Part shown: positions 36,801 to 44,289 of the stretch, piece by piece
Layout of the letters: every line of letters starts with the position of its first letter
Position numbering within the stretch: the stretch's first letter is position 1
Source: a virus
DNA length: 64,000 nucleotides
Virus record (IMG/VR): IMGVR_UViG_3300020159_003728
Coordinates: 1-64,000 of that record
Reading direction: 5' to 3' (one strand)
Program-made: the position numbers and the translations under genes
The notes under the pieces: generated by a model
Told to the model about the DNA's origin: nothing
The model's database searches: none
What the model saw: only the letters and a program-made list of their open reading frames with translations

Positions 36801-37746
36801 CATATCGGCAAATGATTTTATTAGCAGCTCTTTTGATTCTGCATGGATTTATCCAGACGGAACAATTTATCCAGTTCGGCTTACACACGAAAATGAATTT
36901 GATTATGACGATGCGTGGGAAGATGGTTTGGTTCGTTTAGCAATGAATCGCGGTCGCCTTTGGAAAAATGTGAACGGTGAATTCGAAATTATTACTGGAG
37001 ACATAAACTTTGAAGTGCGTCGCGACTTAACCGACGAACAGAAGGGAACTCTCAACACGCTCTTTGGCAACATTCCACACGCATCCGTATTTATGGCCAC
37101 TGATGCTGATCCGGCAATTACGCCCGGGGGTGGCGGCCGATTCTCTGATGGAAAAACTGCACTAAAAGCGTTGAAGAGTTTTTTCTCTGCTAAAAAATCC
37201 AAGTCGGTTGCACCAAGTGTAAAAATGAATCAGACTCGTATAAAATCCGTATATGGCGCAGTAAGCCCTGAAGGGTCGGGCAACTGTTATGAGGCTGCGA
37301 TGACCACTGCTGAAACAATCGGCAAAAGAATAGGTGTTCCGGACAGTTCAATACGGATTGCACATGGTGTGCCACTTGGTACCGGTGGTGATGCTCAAGG
37401 TATTAGATACAACCATGCCTGGGTTGAGGTCGCTCGCAATGGATGGGATGAGTACGATCGTGTAAGTACTGCACTAGACAAACTTGTTGACGAGTCGAAA
37501 AATGTAAAAGATCCCGCACGAGCTGCAGAGCTGCGAAAGCAATACAATGAACTTGTTCAGAAATTGATTCAGATTGAAGTCGAAGATATTCAGGTATATG
37601 ACTATTCCAACGGCAAAAGAATTGTTTTAGATCGCATGCTTTATTATGGAATTGGAAATATTGAGCGTCAGCACGCTTTGTATTACTCAATCGGTGATGC
37701 TCGAAAAGAAATTGTAAATAATAGTCACTTTGGACCGTGGGGCTGA
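33805..37746 (+). CDS. Chimeric protein: AT-hooks, HTH array, PPDK phosphohistidine domain, Cys-His-Asp domain
   Basis: 1,313 residues from ATG 33805 (GGAAGG upstream). The N-terminus has a DGDGDQ...PTGEDNVPV variant of the shared acidic module (nt 33961-34020). Two AT-hook-type stretches (KKRGRPP near residue 175 and KRGRKK near 226) and a GPGRP follow. About eight or nine helix-turn-helix-like repeats span nt 34030-35800. Residues 713-830 closely match the swivelling phosphohistidine domain of pyruvate phosphate dikinase, including EGVLTARGGLVSHAA with His774, but the ATP-grasp and PEP-binding domains are missing. The C-terminus has a Cys1161 (GNCYEAA), His1204 (NHAWVEV), Asp1266 (VYDYSNG) order like papain or transglutaminase-type enzymes or deamidase toxins. 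A DNA-binding effector carried in the virion is inferred. Confidence 0.82.
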   Translation: MDKHSLTFKLINQIVDAGINIVQFDVNQKAADDLPNKPSVSKIRRKIKFRRLDGDGDQMTSILSPTGEDNVPVANVVARYASLGVELVDRDILEDRLNGLSLEQAAEKYKMDQAEISKREVRVAAAMRQLGEEIPSSTSPAQKIGPTIGSSRRSRVGSLSKPASPSITATEAPKKRGRPPLSEVVQAERRAAHQAAKEKKKRERKLLSEAAQAERRAAQGPVRAKRGRKKLTEAERNGIISDLQSGMPLAEIVSKYSISETTLSKISKESGLSGKIKRGPGRPIPPQTRDAIFKDHDANPNMTVMELAAKYSVDPKSVLRAFKNSSVGADGKRTSTDSAKANAIADRLINTNDNLQDIAKDFGVSRQYVDMLGKKLGLRTTKRTRKPMPSQPEPANLPEMRDFIRSNPSTTIRKIQNEFPGIGEVRIRKERNAILGVDKDTRMTSTINQVTKIYDELAYEGMTEQDRTALVGVIAEKLGIPVTRASLLVSRISTGVKSKRGNKISNAVRAYETAVRKNPSAKKGQLLIDIAKKYDTTPQSILASIQARNSGEGKGPGAAIIAAFTKRAEAEDFFMRRRADVYEEIAKELGRSPSSVQTIISRYSRVKYPDKKARADFAKANIVKRDYEMLKSLLSGTDIKKIAQSNKLTEKEVLKRTELLKGLLRKHNKPLMQWSARDTDAPTPLPLPPSRRRFWSEMGRLRDDENPDEVIAKGIAASPGTAVGKVYFTTEEAITASERGEKVILVQNETRPEDVQGIMAAEGVLTARGGLVSHAAISARGEGKPAVVGVEAVKIDGKKFTVGDIVVKEGDVISLDGTTGEIFLGKLPSRSTSPGESTVPKKSKPTTTRKKVGGYPFKGMTQKDLAAEYAIQKESAQKILDDERSKRLKQNQPLQNILSSLLDIEDYELTDDKDKDSLSRDIQLVKTFVDEKLKFDSTDNPLVVGYATQLVAISKLLKLRSKQRALTADETKLMNDLSVIFEDDSDFRGGNDRPLMMNRISANDFISSSFDSAWIYPDGTIYPVRLTHENEFDYDDAWEDGLVRLAMNRGRLWKNVNGEFEIITGDINFEVRRDLTDEQKGTLNTLFGNIPHASVFMATDADPAITPGGGGRFSDGKTALKALKSFFSAKKSKSVAPSVKMNQTRIKSVYGAVSPEGSGNCYEAAMTTAETIGKRIGVPDSSIRIAHGVPLGTGGDAQGIRYNHAWVEVARNGWDEYDRVSTALDKLVDESKNVKDPARAAELRKQYNELVQKLIQIEVEDIQVYDYSNGKRIVLDRMLYYGIGNIERQHALYYSIGDARKEIVNNSHFGPWG

Positions 37747-37748
37747 TT

Positions 37749-37898
37749 ATGAAAAAAGAAGACAATGATATCTTTTCGATTTCGTTTGATGAAATTGGCA
37801 AGACCGCGGTTCCGGCAACGGACTATATCAAGAGCAGCGATAATGTTGTTAAATCCAAAAACTCAAGAACTAAAATTGGCGCAAAAAAGAAGAACTAA
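37749..37898 (+). CDS. Small Lys-rich protein
   Basis: A 49-residue ORF two bases after the large chimeric gene. It has an acidic-hydrophobic first half and a Lys/Ser-rich tail. It overlaps the stop of the convergent minus-strand gene by 4 bases. Unknown function; possibly a partner of the upstream protein. Confidence 0.6.
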   Translation: MKKEDNDIFSISFDEIGKTAVPATDYIKSSDNVVKSKNSRTKIGAKKKN

Positions 37899-38611
37899 TT
37901 ATTTAACACAGCTTCTTCAATAGAGGAAACCATTGTTCTTACTGGTTTCATATTCTTTGATATTCCGCAAATTTTACGCACAGGTTTTCCCCAAGTTTCA
38001 TGCCAGGCCTGTTCTGTAAATGTTAGTAATCCTGGATTTGCAAGTGACGCAAAAAAGAATGCCGGCTGCTGTAGGGATATTCCAAGGATATAAGAATTAG
38101 AGGATTCTCCGCTGTTTATTTTGCTGTAGCGCATATCGCATGTATTAGTTCGTGACCAATAGTTTGAATAGTCGGTAACTACTTCTAGACCTATTGCGTG
38201 TTCGCCGGTCGAAACAACAATGTCCTGATCTGTTGTTATTTTATCAGCCGCTAGAAAATCACGAAACTTATCACTGCCGGCGAGGTGTGCCGAGGTTGTT
38301 TCATTGCTCAAGGCGAAACACAAAGCATCTTCAACAATCCATCCAAGCATCAGCTCAGTTGCGTATTGTTCTGCCGATCTATTATCTCTAAAGGAAGACA
38401 ATTTTGAGTCGGCACACATTGTGCCCAGTTCTGTAATTACCTCATCGCTGACCGAGTCATTGATTAGGAAATCGCGAAATGCGACCTGTTTGGATAGGCC
38501 AGAAAAAAACAATTGACCGACATATTGATCATGAATGTCGAGTGGATCAACATTTAGATGTCGGAGAAATCGCCGTACTAGGAATACCCGTGTAGCAATT
38601 GTTTCGTTCAT
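37895..38611 (-). CDS. Protein of unknown function downstream of ribonucleotide reductase
   Basis: A 238-residue protein starting at ATG 38611, one base after the reductase stop; the longer frame to 38824 only overlaps the reductase and is rejected. It is all-soluble, with a helical first half (TELMLGWIVEDALCFAL) and a beta-rich second half, DQDIVVSTGEHAIGLEVVTD. The Asp-x(n)-Glu spacing there recalls PD-(D/E)xK nucleases, but the Lys is missing, so I make no functional call. Confidence 0.7.
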   Translation of the reverse strand: MNETIATRVFLVRRFLRHLNVDPLDIHDQYVGQLFFSGLSKQVAFRDFLINDSVSDEVITELGTMCADSKLSSFRDNRSAEQYATELMLGWIVEDALCFALSNETTSAHLAGSDKFRDFLAADKITTDQDIVVSTGEHAIGLEVVTDYSNYWSRTNTCDMRYSKINSGESSNSYILGISLQQPAFFFASLANPGLLTFTEQAWHETWGKPVRKICGISKNMKPVRTMVSSIEEAVLNN

Positions 38612-38612
38612 G

Positions 38613-40541
38613 TTATTTAATCGGGCAGGCTCCAGTAGCGCATGACGGGTCGTCAAAATCATCACCGAGTACATTGGGCGCAATTTCAACTGCCATGTCG
38701 ATCTTTGAGAGCAACTTGCCATAGACCTCTGCCGAAATCTCTTCGTATGGAGGTAGCGGGAAGTTGTGGTCTGAGTGCAACAAGAACGAGACAGACTTGA
38801 TGTTCTTATCGTAATTGCTTGCAAGCCAATCCTTGATCTGCTGCAGTTCTTCCTTGCGGTAGTACACCGTTACGGAAACAGCATTGTCGGCCCAGTCTGC
38901 CTGCATGCGCTTGACCCATTCAAGCTGTTCGATTGCAGTCATATCAGCTGCGAGAACTGCATTGTCTGGTGACTTGCATGGAAATTCAACAACCCACTTG
39001 GTATGGTCTTCCCGACCATCAATCAGGATTTCTGGGACAACTCGATAACCACGCTTGCGGCATGAGTCAACCAATGGATCTGCACTACTAAAACGCACAC
39101 GACGAATGTAGTAGCGAGCATACGCTGGGTGGATGCCGGGCGTTACTCCAGGAAGAAGTGACAAAGTTCCGGATGGTTGAACGGTAGTCAATCGAACCGA
39201 ACGAGGAATGTTATTTTTTTCTGAGAACTCACGGTCAAATGCGTCAAGATACTCGTATCCATCGCGAAGCCAGCTGAGTTGCTCTTCGGAAGACTGAAGG
39301 ACTCCGGTAATCGACTGGCCAAGACGACGATTTTTACGCACAATCGTGGTTGTCTTTTCGTACGGATAATCGAGATTTGTAATCTGCTTCTGAATTAAGT
39401 AAAGCAAACGCGATATCTCTTTGAACTGCTCAAACGATTCAATATTTGGTAGGAAAAGTGTGGCTAAATTGCATGACTCACCGTCACCAAGGCCAATCTC
39501 GGCGCATGGGTTAAAACCCTCAATCGATGGATCTGCACGGCGCTCGCCAACTCGACCCATGGTACGCGCAAGCTTTCGGTTCAATAGGCCGTACGGCTCT
39601 CCGGAGCCATCGTAACCCTTCCACAACTCTGGCATAATTTCATCAAAAGCATCCGCATAGATGCTGTTGTTTGAATTAGCGCGCCATCCTGGAACATTTC
39701 CGGATCCCCAGTTTTTTGCCCGCAAGAATAAGATGTCATCAGGGTCACCAATTGCAATTTGAGCAGAACGACGAGATGAGCCAGAAACAACAATCCGGCC
39801 AATGATATTACAAATATCAAGAACATCAATCGAGCGCAATTTTTTGCCGATTCGGTTATCCATTACTTTGCAGATGTCCGCGACACCTTCGATTAGTGCA
39901 CCAGGACCAGAGGCCGTTCCGCCAAAACTATTAAGGGGAGCACCAAATTCACGAACTAAAATTGTCGAATAAGAGAACGACTTCCCGGTCTCGAAGTATG
40001 ACTTTAAAACTGCATGAAGAAGACGACGCCACCCTTGACGACTGTCCGGAACGATGATGTCTGCATCATTCGATCGATCATGTGTGATGTGAGCGCCACC
40101 CTTTATTTTTGGCAATTCATGAATCTTTGATCGCTCAACAGAGAATCCAACTCCTCCACCAAGCATCAAGTAGTCAAAAAGAAACTCGAAGTCTTCAATT
40201 GTTTCGATATTAACGAAATAGCAGTTATTCAATGATGCAGCATTGAACTTCTTGACGAGCGGAGTACCGAGCTGCCACAGGGCTCGACCAGAAAATGAAC
40301 AACGCAAATTAAACATGTGATCAAACAGGATCTGCGCTTCTTCTTCTGTGTAATCAACACCAATCTCAACAGCGCCGTTGACTACGCGCTCAAGTGTCTC
40401 GACCCATGTTTCGTTACGGCCTTCTTCTTCAATTCGCCGGCTATATGTACGGAGATAAACAATTTCTCCCAATCCACCAAAGCCCCAAGGAGCAACTTTT
40501 CCTTTGTAGGAATCAACAAATTCACGGCTAAGAATTGACAC
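38613..40541 (-). CDS. nrdJ: Adenosylcobalamin-dependent (class II) ribonucleotide reductase
   Basis: 642 residues from GTG 40541, with AAAGG upstream. It reduces ribonucleotides to deoxyribonucleotides using a cobalamin-generated thiyl radical. The monomeric (Lactobacillus RTPR-like) class II signature is clear: NNCYF with Cys107 as the first redox cysteine, FNPCAEIGLGDGESCNLA with Cys346-x-Glu348 and Cys357 (the same 2/11 spacing as C408/E410/C419 of RTPR), GGGVGFS, TTVQPSGTLSLLPGVTPGIHPAY, and a C-terminal CATGACP tail for reductant exchange. It is about 100 residues shorter than RTPR. It needs host or environmental B12 but no small subunit or oxygen. Together with ThyX it supplies dNTPs for phage DNA synthesis. 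Confidence 0.96.
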   Translation of the reverse strand: MSILSREFVDSYKGKVAPWGFGGLGEIVYLRTYSRRIEEEGRNETWVETLERVVNGAVEIGVDYTEEEAQILFDHMFNLRCSFSGRALWQLGTPLVKKFNAASLNNCYFVNIETIEDFEFLFDYLMLGGGVGFSVERSKIHELPKIKGGAHITHDRSNDADIIVPDSRQGWRRLLHAVLKSYFETGKSFSYSTILVREFGAPLNSFGGTASGPGALIEGVADICKVMDNRIGKKLRSIDVLDICNIIGRIVVSGSSRRSAQIAIGDPDDILFLRAKNWGSGNVPGWRANSNNSIYADAFDEIMPELWKGYDGSGEPYGLLNRKLARTMGRVGERRADPSIEGFNPCAEIGLGDGESCNLATLFLPNIESFEQFKEISRLLYLIQKQITNLDYPYEKTTTIVRKNRRLGQSITGVLQSSEEQLSWLRDGYEYLDAFDREFSEKNNIPRSVRLTTVQPSGTLSLLPGVTPGIHPAYARYYIRRVRFSSADPLVDSCRKRGYRVVPEILIDGREDHTKWVVEFPCKSPDNAVLAADMTAIEQLEWVKRMQADWADNAVSVTVYYRKEELQQIKDWLASNYDKNIKSVSFLLHSDHNFPLPPYEEISAEVYGKLLSKIDMAVEIAPNVLGDDFDDPSCATGACPIK

Positions 40542-40607
40542 GATAAATACCTTTCTAGGTGGGTAGAGGACAAGGATACAGCATCCGAAAATACGGAAAC
40601 CGTCTAG

Positions 40608-40958
40608 TTAATCTGTAGTTGGATTTTCTTTGCTCCAAGATCCATCAGGAAGGATACCTAGCTGTTTCGCCTTCTCAAATGAAATCTTTGAGCCTTTTCT
40701 AGCAATCAAAAACCGCGCTTTGGTTAATTCACCAATCTGGCGTTCTTCATAAATATCTTCTTCTACCAGAACCTGTTGCTCGTCTTGTAGTGATGGGGTT
40801 GTGCCATGTAACAAGATTCTACCTATGGGCATTTGTTCTTCACCTTGACAGTCCCCGGTCGGATGTCCACATATCAAACATGGCTCCTGAGTTGATCGAA
40901 TAAGACGAACATTACCAAGGATGTATTGATCTTGTCCATTCGTAGAGTAGAAAGTCAT
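40608..40958 (-). CDS. Conserved small phage protein with CxxC
   Basis: A 116-residue protein upstream of the reductase on the same strand. ATG 40958 is the first Met; TAGGAG lies very close to it. It contains a CLICGHPTGDC segment that could bind Zn, and a C-terminal SKISFEKAKQLGILPDGSW helix-turn region. No function is recognised. The shared strand and position suggest co-transcription with the reductase. Confidence 0.72.
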   Translation of the reverse strand: MTFYSTNGQDQYILGNVRLIRSTQEPCLICGHPTGDCQGEEQMPIGRILLHGTTPSLQDEQQVLVEEDIYEERQIGELTKARFLIARKGSKISFEKAKQLGILPDGSWSKENPTTD

Positions 40959-41033
40959 GCTCCTATGTTACACCCCTATTTTCCTGGGTATTTATGCTAA
41001 TCTTGTATTAAATCCATTATTTAGGGGGGGGCC

Positions 41034-41276
41034 TTGAAACAGCTTAAAACTGTATGTATGCGAATTATTGCAGTATTCGCCAGAGATGGCCTGAAAGTTG
41101 TTGGCGCCGGCGCTATTGCTGGTGTTTCATTGTGGCTCGCTGTAGTGACAGCTGGAATAGCCGGTGTATTTAAAGTAGTCGAGAAGCTTGCAGAGGCATA
41201 TTTGGATGACGGCAAGCTCGATACTGACGAAATTAATGATGCTTTTATTGCACCAACAAATACAACCACCCAATAA
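41034..41276 (+). CDS. Small membrane protein, holin candidate
   Basis: An 80-residue protein starting with TTG 41034 after a purine-rich AGGGGGGGG. One strong hydrophobic segment (about residues 21-47, VVGAGAIAGVSLWLAVVTAG...) is followed by an amphipathic helix and a DDGKLDTDEINDAF tail. Small phage proteins with this layout, including a DGKL-x-x-x-EIN tail, are often annotated as holins. A holin would let the transglycosylase reach the wall. The lysin candidate is far away (58.2 kb), so the call is tentative. Confidence 0.6.
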   Translation: MKQLKTVCMRIIAVFARDGLKVVGAGAIAGVSLWLAVVTAGIAGVFKVVEKLAEAYLDDGKLDTDEINDAFIAPTNTTTQ

Positions 41277-41280
41277 GGTT

Positions 41281-41439
41281 TTAGCTTCGTCTTACAATAT
41301 CTAAAGAATTCAAAATAGTGTTGTAGATTTTGATATCTCGCCGTGCTCGCCGTTTTGAACTGTAGTCGCCGCACTTTAATCCGTCTGGGAGCATAATCTG
41401 CCACGAAAACATGCGGCCCACAATCTTTACTTCATTCAC
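41281..41439 (-). CDS. Small basic protein of unknown function
   Basis: GTG 41439 overlaps the upstream gene's stop (GTGA) and has GGAG upstream, giving 52 residues. The longer frame to 41541 only overlaps the upstream coding region. It is basic, with a SKRRARRDIKIYNTI region. No family is recognised. Confidence 0.6.
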   Translation of the reverse strand: MNEVKIVGRMFSWQIMLPDGLKCGDYSSKRRARRDIKIYNTILNSLDIVRRS

Positions 41440-41741
41440 CAGGCTACTCCTTGCGCTGCTTCTTTGCAATTTGCGTACTCTGCATTTGCGTACTCTTTTT
41501 TGCCAAGTTCGCCAGCTAAGTTTTCTGCTGTTTCTTTCCACAAATCGCGGTCGGATCGCATTTTTATAAACATAGCGTAGAGCGTATTAAAATCTTGGTT
41601 GCAGTCCTTGAGTAAATCCTCAAGACGCTCAAATTTGTCAAGAGCGTCACGATCAAGTATGCAGTTTGTGCAGGGATTGGGATTGTCACTACAACATTGC
41701 CCAATTCGCTCCCGTAGTTCTGTTTCAGTAGTGTCAGTCAT
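41436..41741 (-). CDS. Small Cys-containing coiled-coil-like protein
   Basis: 101 residues, starting at ATG 41741. Four N-terminal cysteines in CCSDNPNPCTNC suggest a metal site. This is followed by a long charged helix (LDKFERLEDLLKD onward) and an EYANAEYAN duplication near the C-terminus. No family is recognised. It is followed by a translationally coupled 52-residue gene. Confidence 0.65.
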   Translation of the reverse strand: MTDTTETELRERIGQCCSDNPNPCTNCILDRDALDKFERLEDLLKDCNQDFNTLYAMFIKMRSDRDLWKETAENLAGELGKKEYANAEYANCKEAAQGVAW

Positions 41742-41757
41742 TAAGCCTCATTAAATC

Positions 41758-41898
41758 AAGCAAGCAGTTTGGCGACATGCTTAGGTCGTTGAGTTGGCAA
41801 CCTTCACTCCCCACCCACACAGGAGATACGCAGGCGTTGCCTACCGGACATGCTTCACCAGCATGCTAAGCGAGTAGTTTGACGACATGCTCAGGTCG
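41758..41898. repeat. Pair of 31-bp imperfect direct repeats
   Basis: The 31 bases at 41758-41788 recur at 41868-41898 with four differences. Each unit begins AAGC-R-AG-Y-AGTTT and ends in CGACATGCT-Y-AGGTCG, whose ends CGAC/GTCG are inverted. The 79-base interval holds further GCATGC/ACATGC words. It lies in the gap between two minus-strand genes and may be a regulator binding site or a recombination scar. Confidence 0.7.
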
Positions 41899-41903
41899 GC
41901 GGA

Positions 41904-42164
41904 TCAGAATCCGAACTTCAGGAGCTCTTCCTTAAGAAGCTCGTTGAACTCATTATCGTGCCGGGCCGAAAGAATCGACAATGCGCGACGACGGGCATCT
42001 TGCTTCTTGCGGTTTGTGGCAGCCTGGGCAGCACGACGCTCGGTCCGGACAGCCTCAGGGAGTGGCTTACGGCCGCGCTTCTTTGGTGCTTCGGTTGCCG
42101 TAATTTCCGTATTGATGTTATGGGTAGCCTCCGCCTGAGCGGTCGGCATTTCGGTGTTTAGCAT
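41904..42164 (-). CDS. AT-hook DNA-binding protein
   Basis: An 86-residue basic protein. Residues 22-45 carry ATEAPKKRGRKPL followed by an ERRAA helix. The same stretch occurs with few changes near residue 170 of the large chimeric protein at 33805-37746, so the two are related. The KRGRKP core is an AT-hook that inserts into the minor groove of AT-rich DNA. The ATG lies 7 bases after a near-perfect -10 box, so the message is probably leaderless. It may be a regulator or nucleoid-type protein. Confidence 0.78.
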   Translation of the reverse strand: MLNTEMPTAQAEATHNINTEITATEAPKKRGRKPLPEAVRTERRAAQAATNRKKQDARRRALSILSARHDNEFNELLKEELLKFGF

Positions 42165-42171
42165 GTCGGTG

Positions 42172-42200
42172 AATATAAGACACTCCTGCTTTTATTGCAA
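42172..42200 (-). promoter_or_regulatory. Leaderless promoter of the AT-hook gene
   Basis: On the minus strand, TTGCAA (42195-42200), a 17-base spacer and TATATT (42172-42177). The ATG at 42164 begins about where transcription should start. The elements and spacing are close to the housekeeping sigma consensus. Confidence 0.7.
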
Positions 42201-42312
42201 CCCGAATAGCAAAATTTTTCAAAATATATTCACTAGCAGGGATTTTGCAATTTTGATATATATCATTGGCCTTCGATTTTGATGACTAAACTAGCCATGG
42301 CAAGGAGGACTA

Positions 42313-43125
42313 ATGAGTTTGACTAAAATACGGCACTACACACTAGATTCGCAGCATGCGAGGTCTATCTGGGCAATACTCAGAGACATAGATACGCCCT
42401 CCTCAATGGCCGAATTAGACGATGCATATCGCGATAAGTTCGGTATGAATTTTCTTGACCATGTAGCAATAGATGAAGCCCTTAATTTTGGTACTCCATT
42501 TAGTTTTACTTTCGAACAAAACGGCGCACTCGTACAGAATATTTTTCCTATACAAAAACTCGAGGGTGAACAAATCTCTTCTTCATCAAAAGCAGAGTTA
42601 GCGTTACATACAGAAGCCGCCTTCTACGAAAATAGGCCTGACATCCTTTTACTATTTTGTGTTCGTGCTGACGAAAATGCCGGAACAACATATTCAGAAA
42701 TGCATGAAATTTTACGATCTCTTCCCCGATGGGCAATCGAGCAGCTCAAGCAGCCAAACTTTTTATTTCATCCTGATTTAAGCTTTACGATGAATGGTGC
42801 ATCAAAAGAACCACGGCTTCAGGCAATCTTTACTGAGAATCTTTCAGAAATGACATATGACATGACTGCAGTAAAAGCAATAACTGACGATGCTGCAACA
42901 GCACTTGATTTTCTAGAGACAGCAATTGAATACTGTAAAAAAACTATTTATCTGCGTCCCGGAGATTTTTTGGCAATTCCAAATCGCCGTACAGTTCATG
43001 GCCGTACTCACTTCTCCCCTCGCTTCGACGGCAGGGATAGGTGGCTAAAACGAATTATCTGTCGTGACAATTCTCGCCCGGCATATAATGACCCGTTAGT
43101 AAATGAATTTTCCCCGTCGCTGTAG
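42313..43125 (+). CDS. TauD/clavaminate-synthase-like 2-oxoglutarate Fe(II) oxygenase
   Basis: 270 residues with an excellent AAGGAGG before ATG 42313. The family's iron site is visible: LHTEAAFYENRPD gives the His-x-Glu pair (about residue 98), and the distal His is in NRRTVHGR. The Arg for 2-oxoglutarate follows in RWLKRIICR. RPGDFLAIPNRR before the distal His is typical of the clavaminate synthase/AsnO branch, which hydroxylates amino acids or peptides. The phage substrate is unknown; it could be a modified base, a virion residue or a host metabolite. Confidence 0.82.
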   Translation: MSLTKIRHYTLDSQHARSIWAILRDIDTPSSMAELDDAYRDKFGMNFLDHVAIDEALNFGTPFSFTFEQNGALVQNIFPIQKLEGEQISSSSKAELALHTEAAFYENRPDILLLFCVRADENAGTTYSEMHEILRSLPRWAIEQLKQPNFLFHPDLSFTMNGASKEPRLQAIFTENLSEMTYDMTAVKAITDDAATALDFLETAIEYCKKTIYLRPGDFLAIPNRRTVHGRTHFSPRFDGRDRWLKRIICRDNSRPAYNDPLVNEFSPSL

Positions 43126-43135
43126 TTAGGAAATT

Positions 43136-43534
43136 ATGCCCACTCGAAATGATCTATACGCCCTACTTGAAAGTCACTGGACTAAAGGGTGGCCATTAAG
43201 TATTGATTTCAATAATGGATGGGTTGAAATTGCCTTTAATGGTGTTGAACGCATGATTAAAGTGGATCCCGATATTAAATTTGAACAGGTGAAAGAAAAA
43301 TTTGGAGTTATGCGTATTTATTACGCCACAAGCAAACCAAAATATGCAAAAAAGTTGCGGGCGATTATGGATGAGGTTGAAAAACAGTCAGCTACAACTT
43401 GTGAAGAAACGGGCCAGCCAGGTGTCCTGATGCGTCGAAGCGGAGCTTATAGAACTCTGAATTCCTCATTTGTTAATGATGGCTGGGTTCCGGTACAAAA
43501 TGGCCCCTTCACAACTTTTATTACGCAATACTAG
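43136..43534 (+). CDS. Conserved phage hypothetical protein
   Basis: A 132-residue protein 10 bases after the oxygenase. It contains FEQVKEKFGVMRIYY and later a TTCEETGQPGVLMRRSGAYRTL segment, an arrangement I know from a widespread uncharacterised phage family whose members usually have a CxxCG zinc site there. Here the second cysteine is replaced, so metal binding is probably lost. Probably co-transcribed with the oxygenase. Confidence 0.75.
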   Translation: MPTRNDLYALLESHWTKGWPLSIDFNNGWVEIAFNGVERMIKVDPDIKFEQVKEKFGVMRIYYATSKPKYAKKLRAIMDEVEKQSATTCEETGQPGVLMRRSGAYRTLNSSFVNDGWVPVQNGPFTTFITQY

Positions 43535-43591
43535 ACAGAAGGATTTTTTCTGTGTATCGTTATGGCAACTTAACGATTGGAGCTAAATAAA

Positions 43592-43798
43592 ATGACCAAT
43601 AGAGACACTTACGACATTCTGGCCTACGAAGAAGAACAGAAACAATCAAAAAATGGAATCAACATTCAGGTCAACACACTGATTGACGCGATGATGGATG
43701 CGGAACGGTGTTTATTTCGTAACTCCAAGTCAAACTTAATGCCCGTCACTCATTTGAATATCAAAGACATTACTTGCTCTGAGGTCGATAAAAAATGA
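43592..43798 (+). CDS. Small protein of unknown function
   Basis: A 68-residue protein from ATG 43592; the in-frame TTG at 43577 is less likely. Acidic and helical at the N-terminus, with a central IQVNTLIDAMMDAERC helix. Its end overlaps the start of the lipoprotein gene (ATGA). Confidence 0.6.
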   Translation: MTNRDTYDILAYEEEQKQSKNGINIQVNTLIDAMMDAERCLFRNSKSNLMPVTHLNIKDITCSEVDKK

Positions 43799-44226
43799 AA
43801 CTTATTACTAAGCTTGTGCTATTGGCTCCATTACTTACCGCGTGTAGTTCAACTATGAGCAGCGAGATAACAACTCTTCAGCCGCTACCAACAACTACTA
43901 ACATCCCTAGTATCAATATAATTCCGTCATTAGACGGGGAGCCATATACCGACGAAGAGTTTGCATTTTTTGATGATGTGACTTACTTCTACGGAAGCGG
44001 CACTGACTTAAGTGATGAGGATCTTCTTGAGTTTGGTGTTTTATGGTGTCAATTAATGATCGGTGGAATGACCGACACTGATGTGGTGGCTCGTATCAAC
44101 GAGGGAGCGAGCGACAACGCTGATGCCAAGATGCATTTTGCTGTTGTTCTCGCCGGCATTGATAACTTGTGCCCGTCACAGGCCGAAAAGTCAGAATACA
44201 TCGCGCTCAATACACCGCTGCCATAA
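43795..44226 (+). CDS. Secreted lipoprotein, DUF732-like
   Basis: 143 residues with a lipoprotein signal: MKLITK, a hydrophobic core and the lipobox LLTAC (Cys17). A Thr/Pro linker leads to a domain with LSDEDLLEFGVLWCQLM and DNLCPSQ, the two-cysteine helical pattern of DUF732, a family of small exported proteins mostly found in actinobacteria and their phages. It would be anchored outside the membrane; a superinfection-exclusion role is possible but not shown. It is coupled to the preceding small gene. Confidence 0.8.
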   Translation: MKLITKLVLLAPLLTACSSTMSSEITTLQPLPTTTNIPSINIIPSLDGEPYTDEEFAFFDDVTYFYGSGTDLSDEDLLEFGVLWCQLMIGGMTDTDVVARINEGASDNADAKMHFAVVLAGIDNLCPSQAEKSEYIALNTPLP

Positions 44227-44289
44227 ACCAAGCGCAATACAGATAAATTTACCCGGACATTTACTCAGCATGTATAAATAGTAGGTGGA

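Noticed and set aside
37895-38824. Longer start for the gene after ribonucleotide reductase
   Set aside because: The first 71 codons overlap the reductase C-terminus containing its redox tail. ATG 38611 directly follows the reductase stop.
41281-41541. 86-residue version of the small minus gene
   Set aside because: The extra N-terminus overlaps another gene in a different frame. GTG 41439 has a ribosome site and a GTGA overlap.
41758-41898. CRISPR array
   Set aside because: Only two units, imperfect, and no regular spacer series or cas genes. No CRISPR array is seen anywhere in the window.
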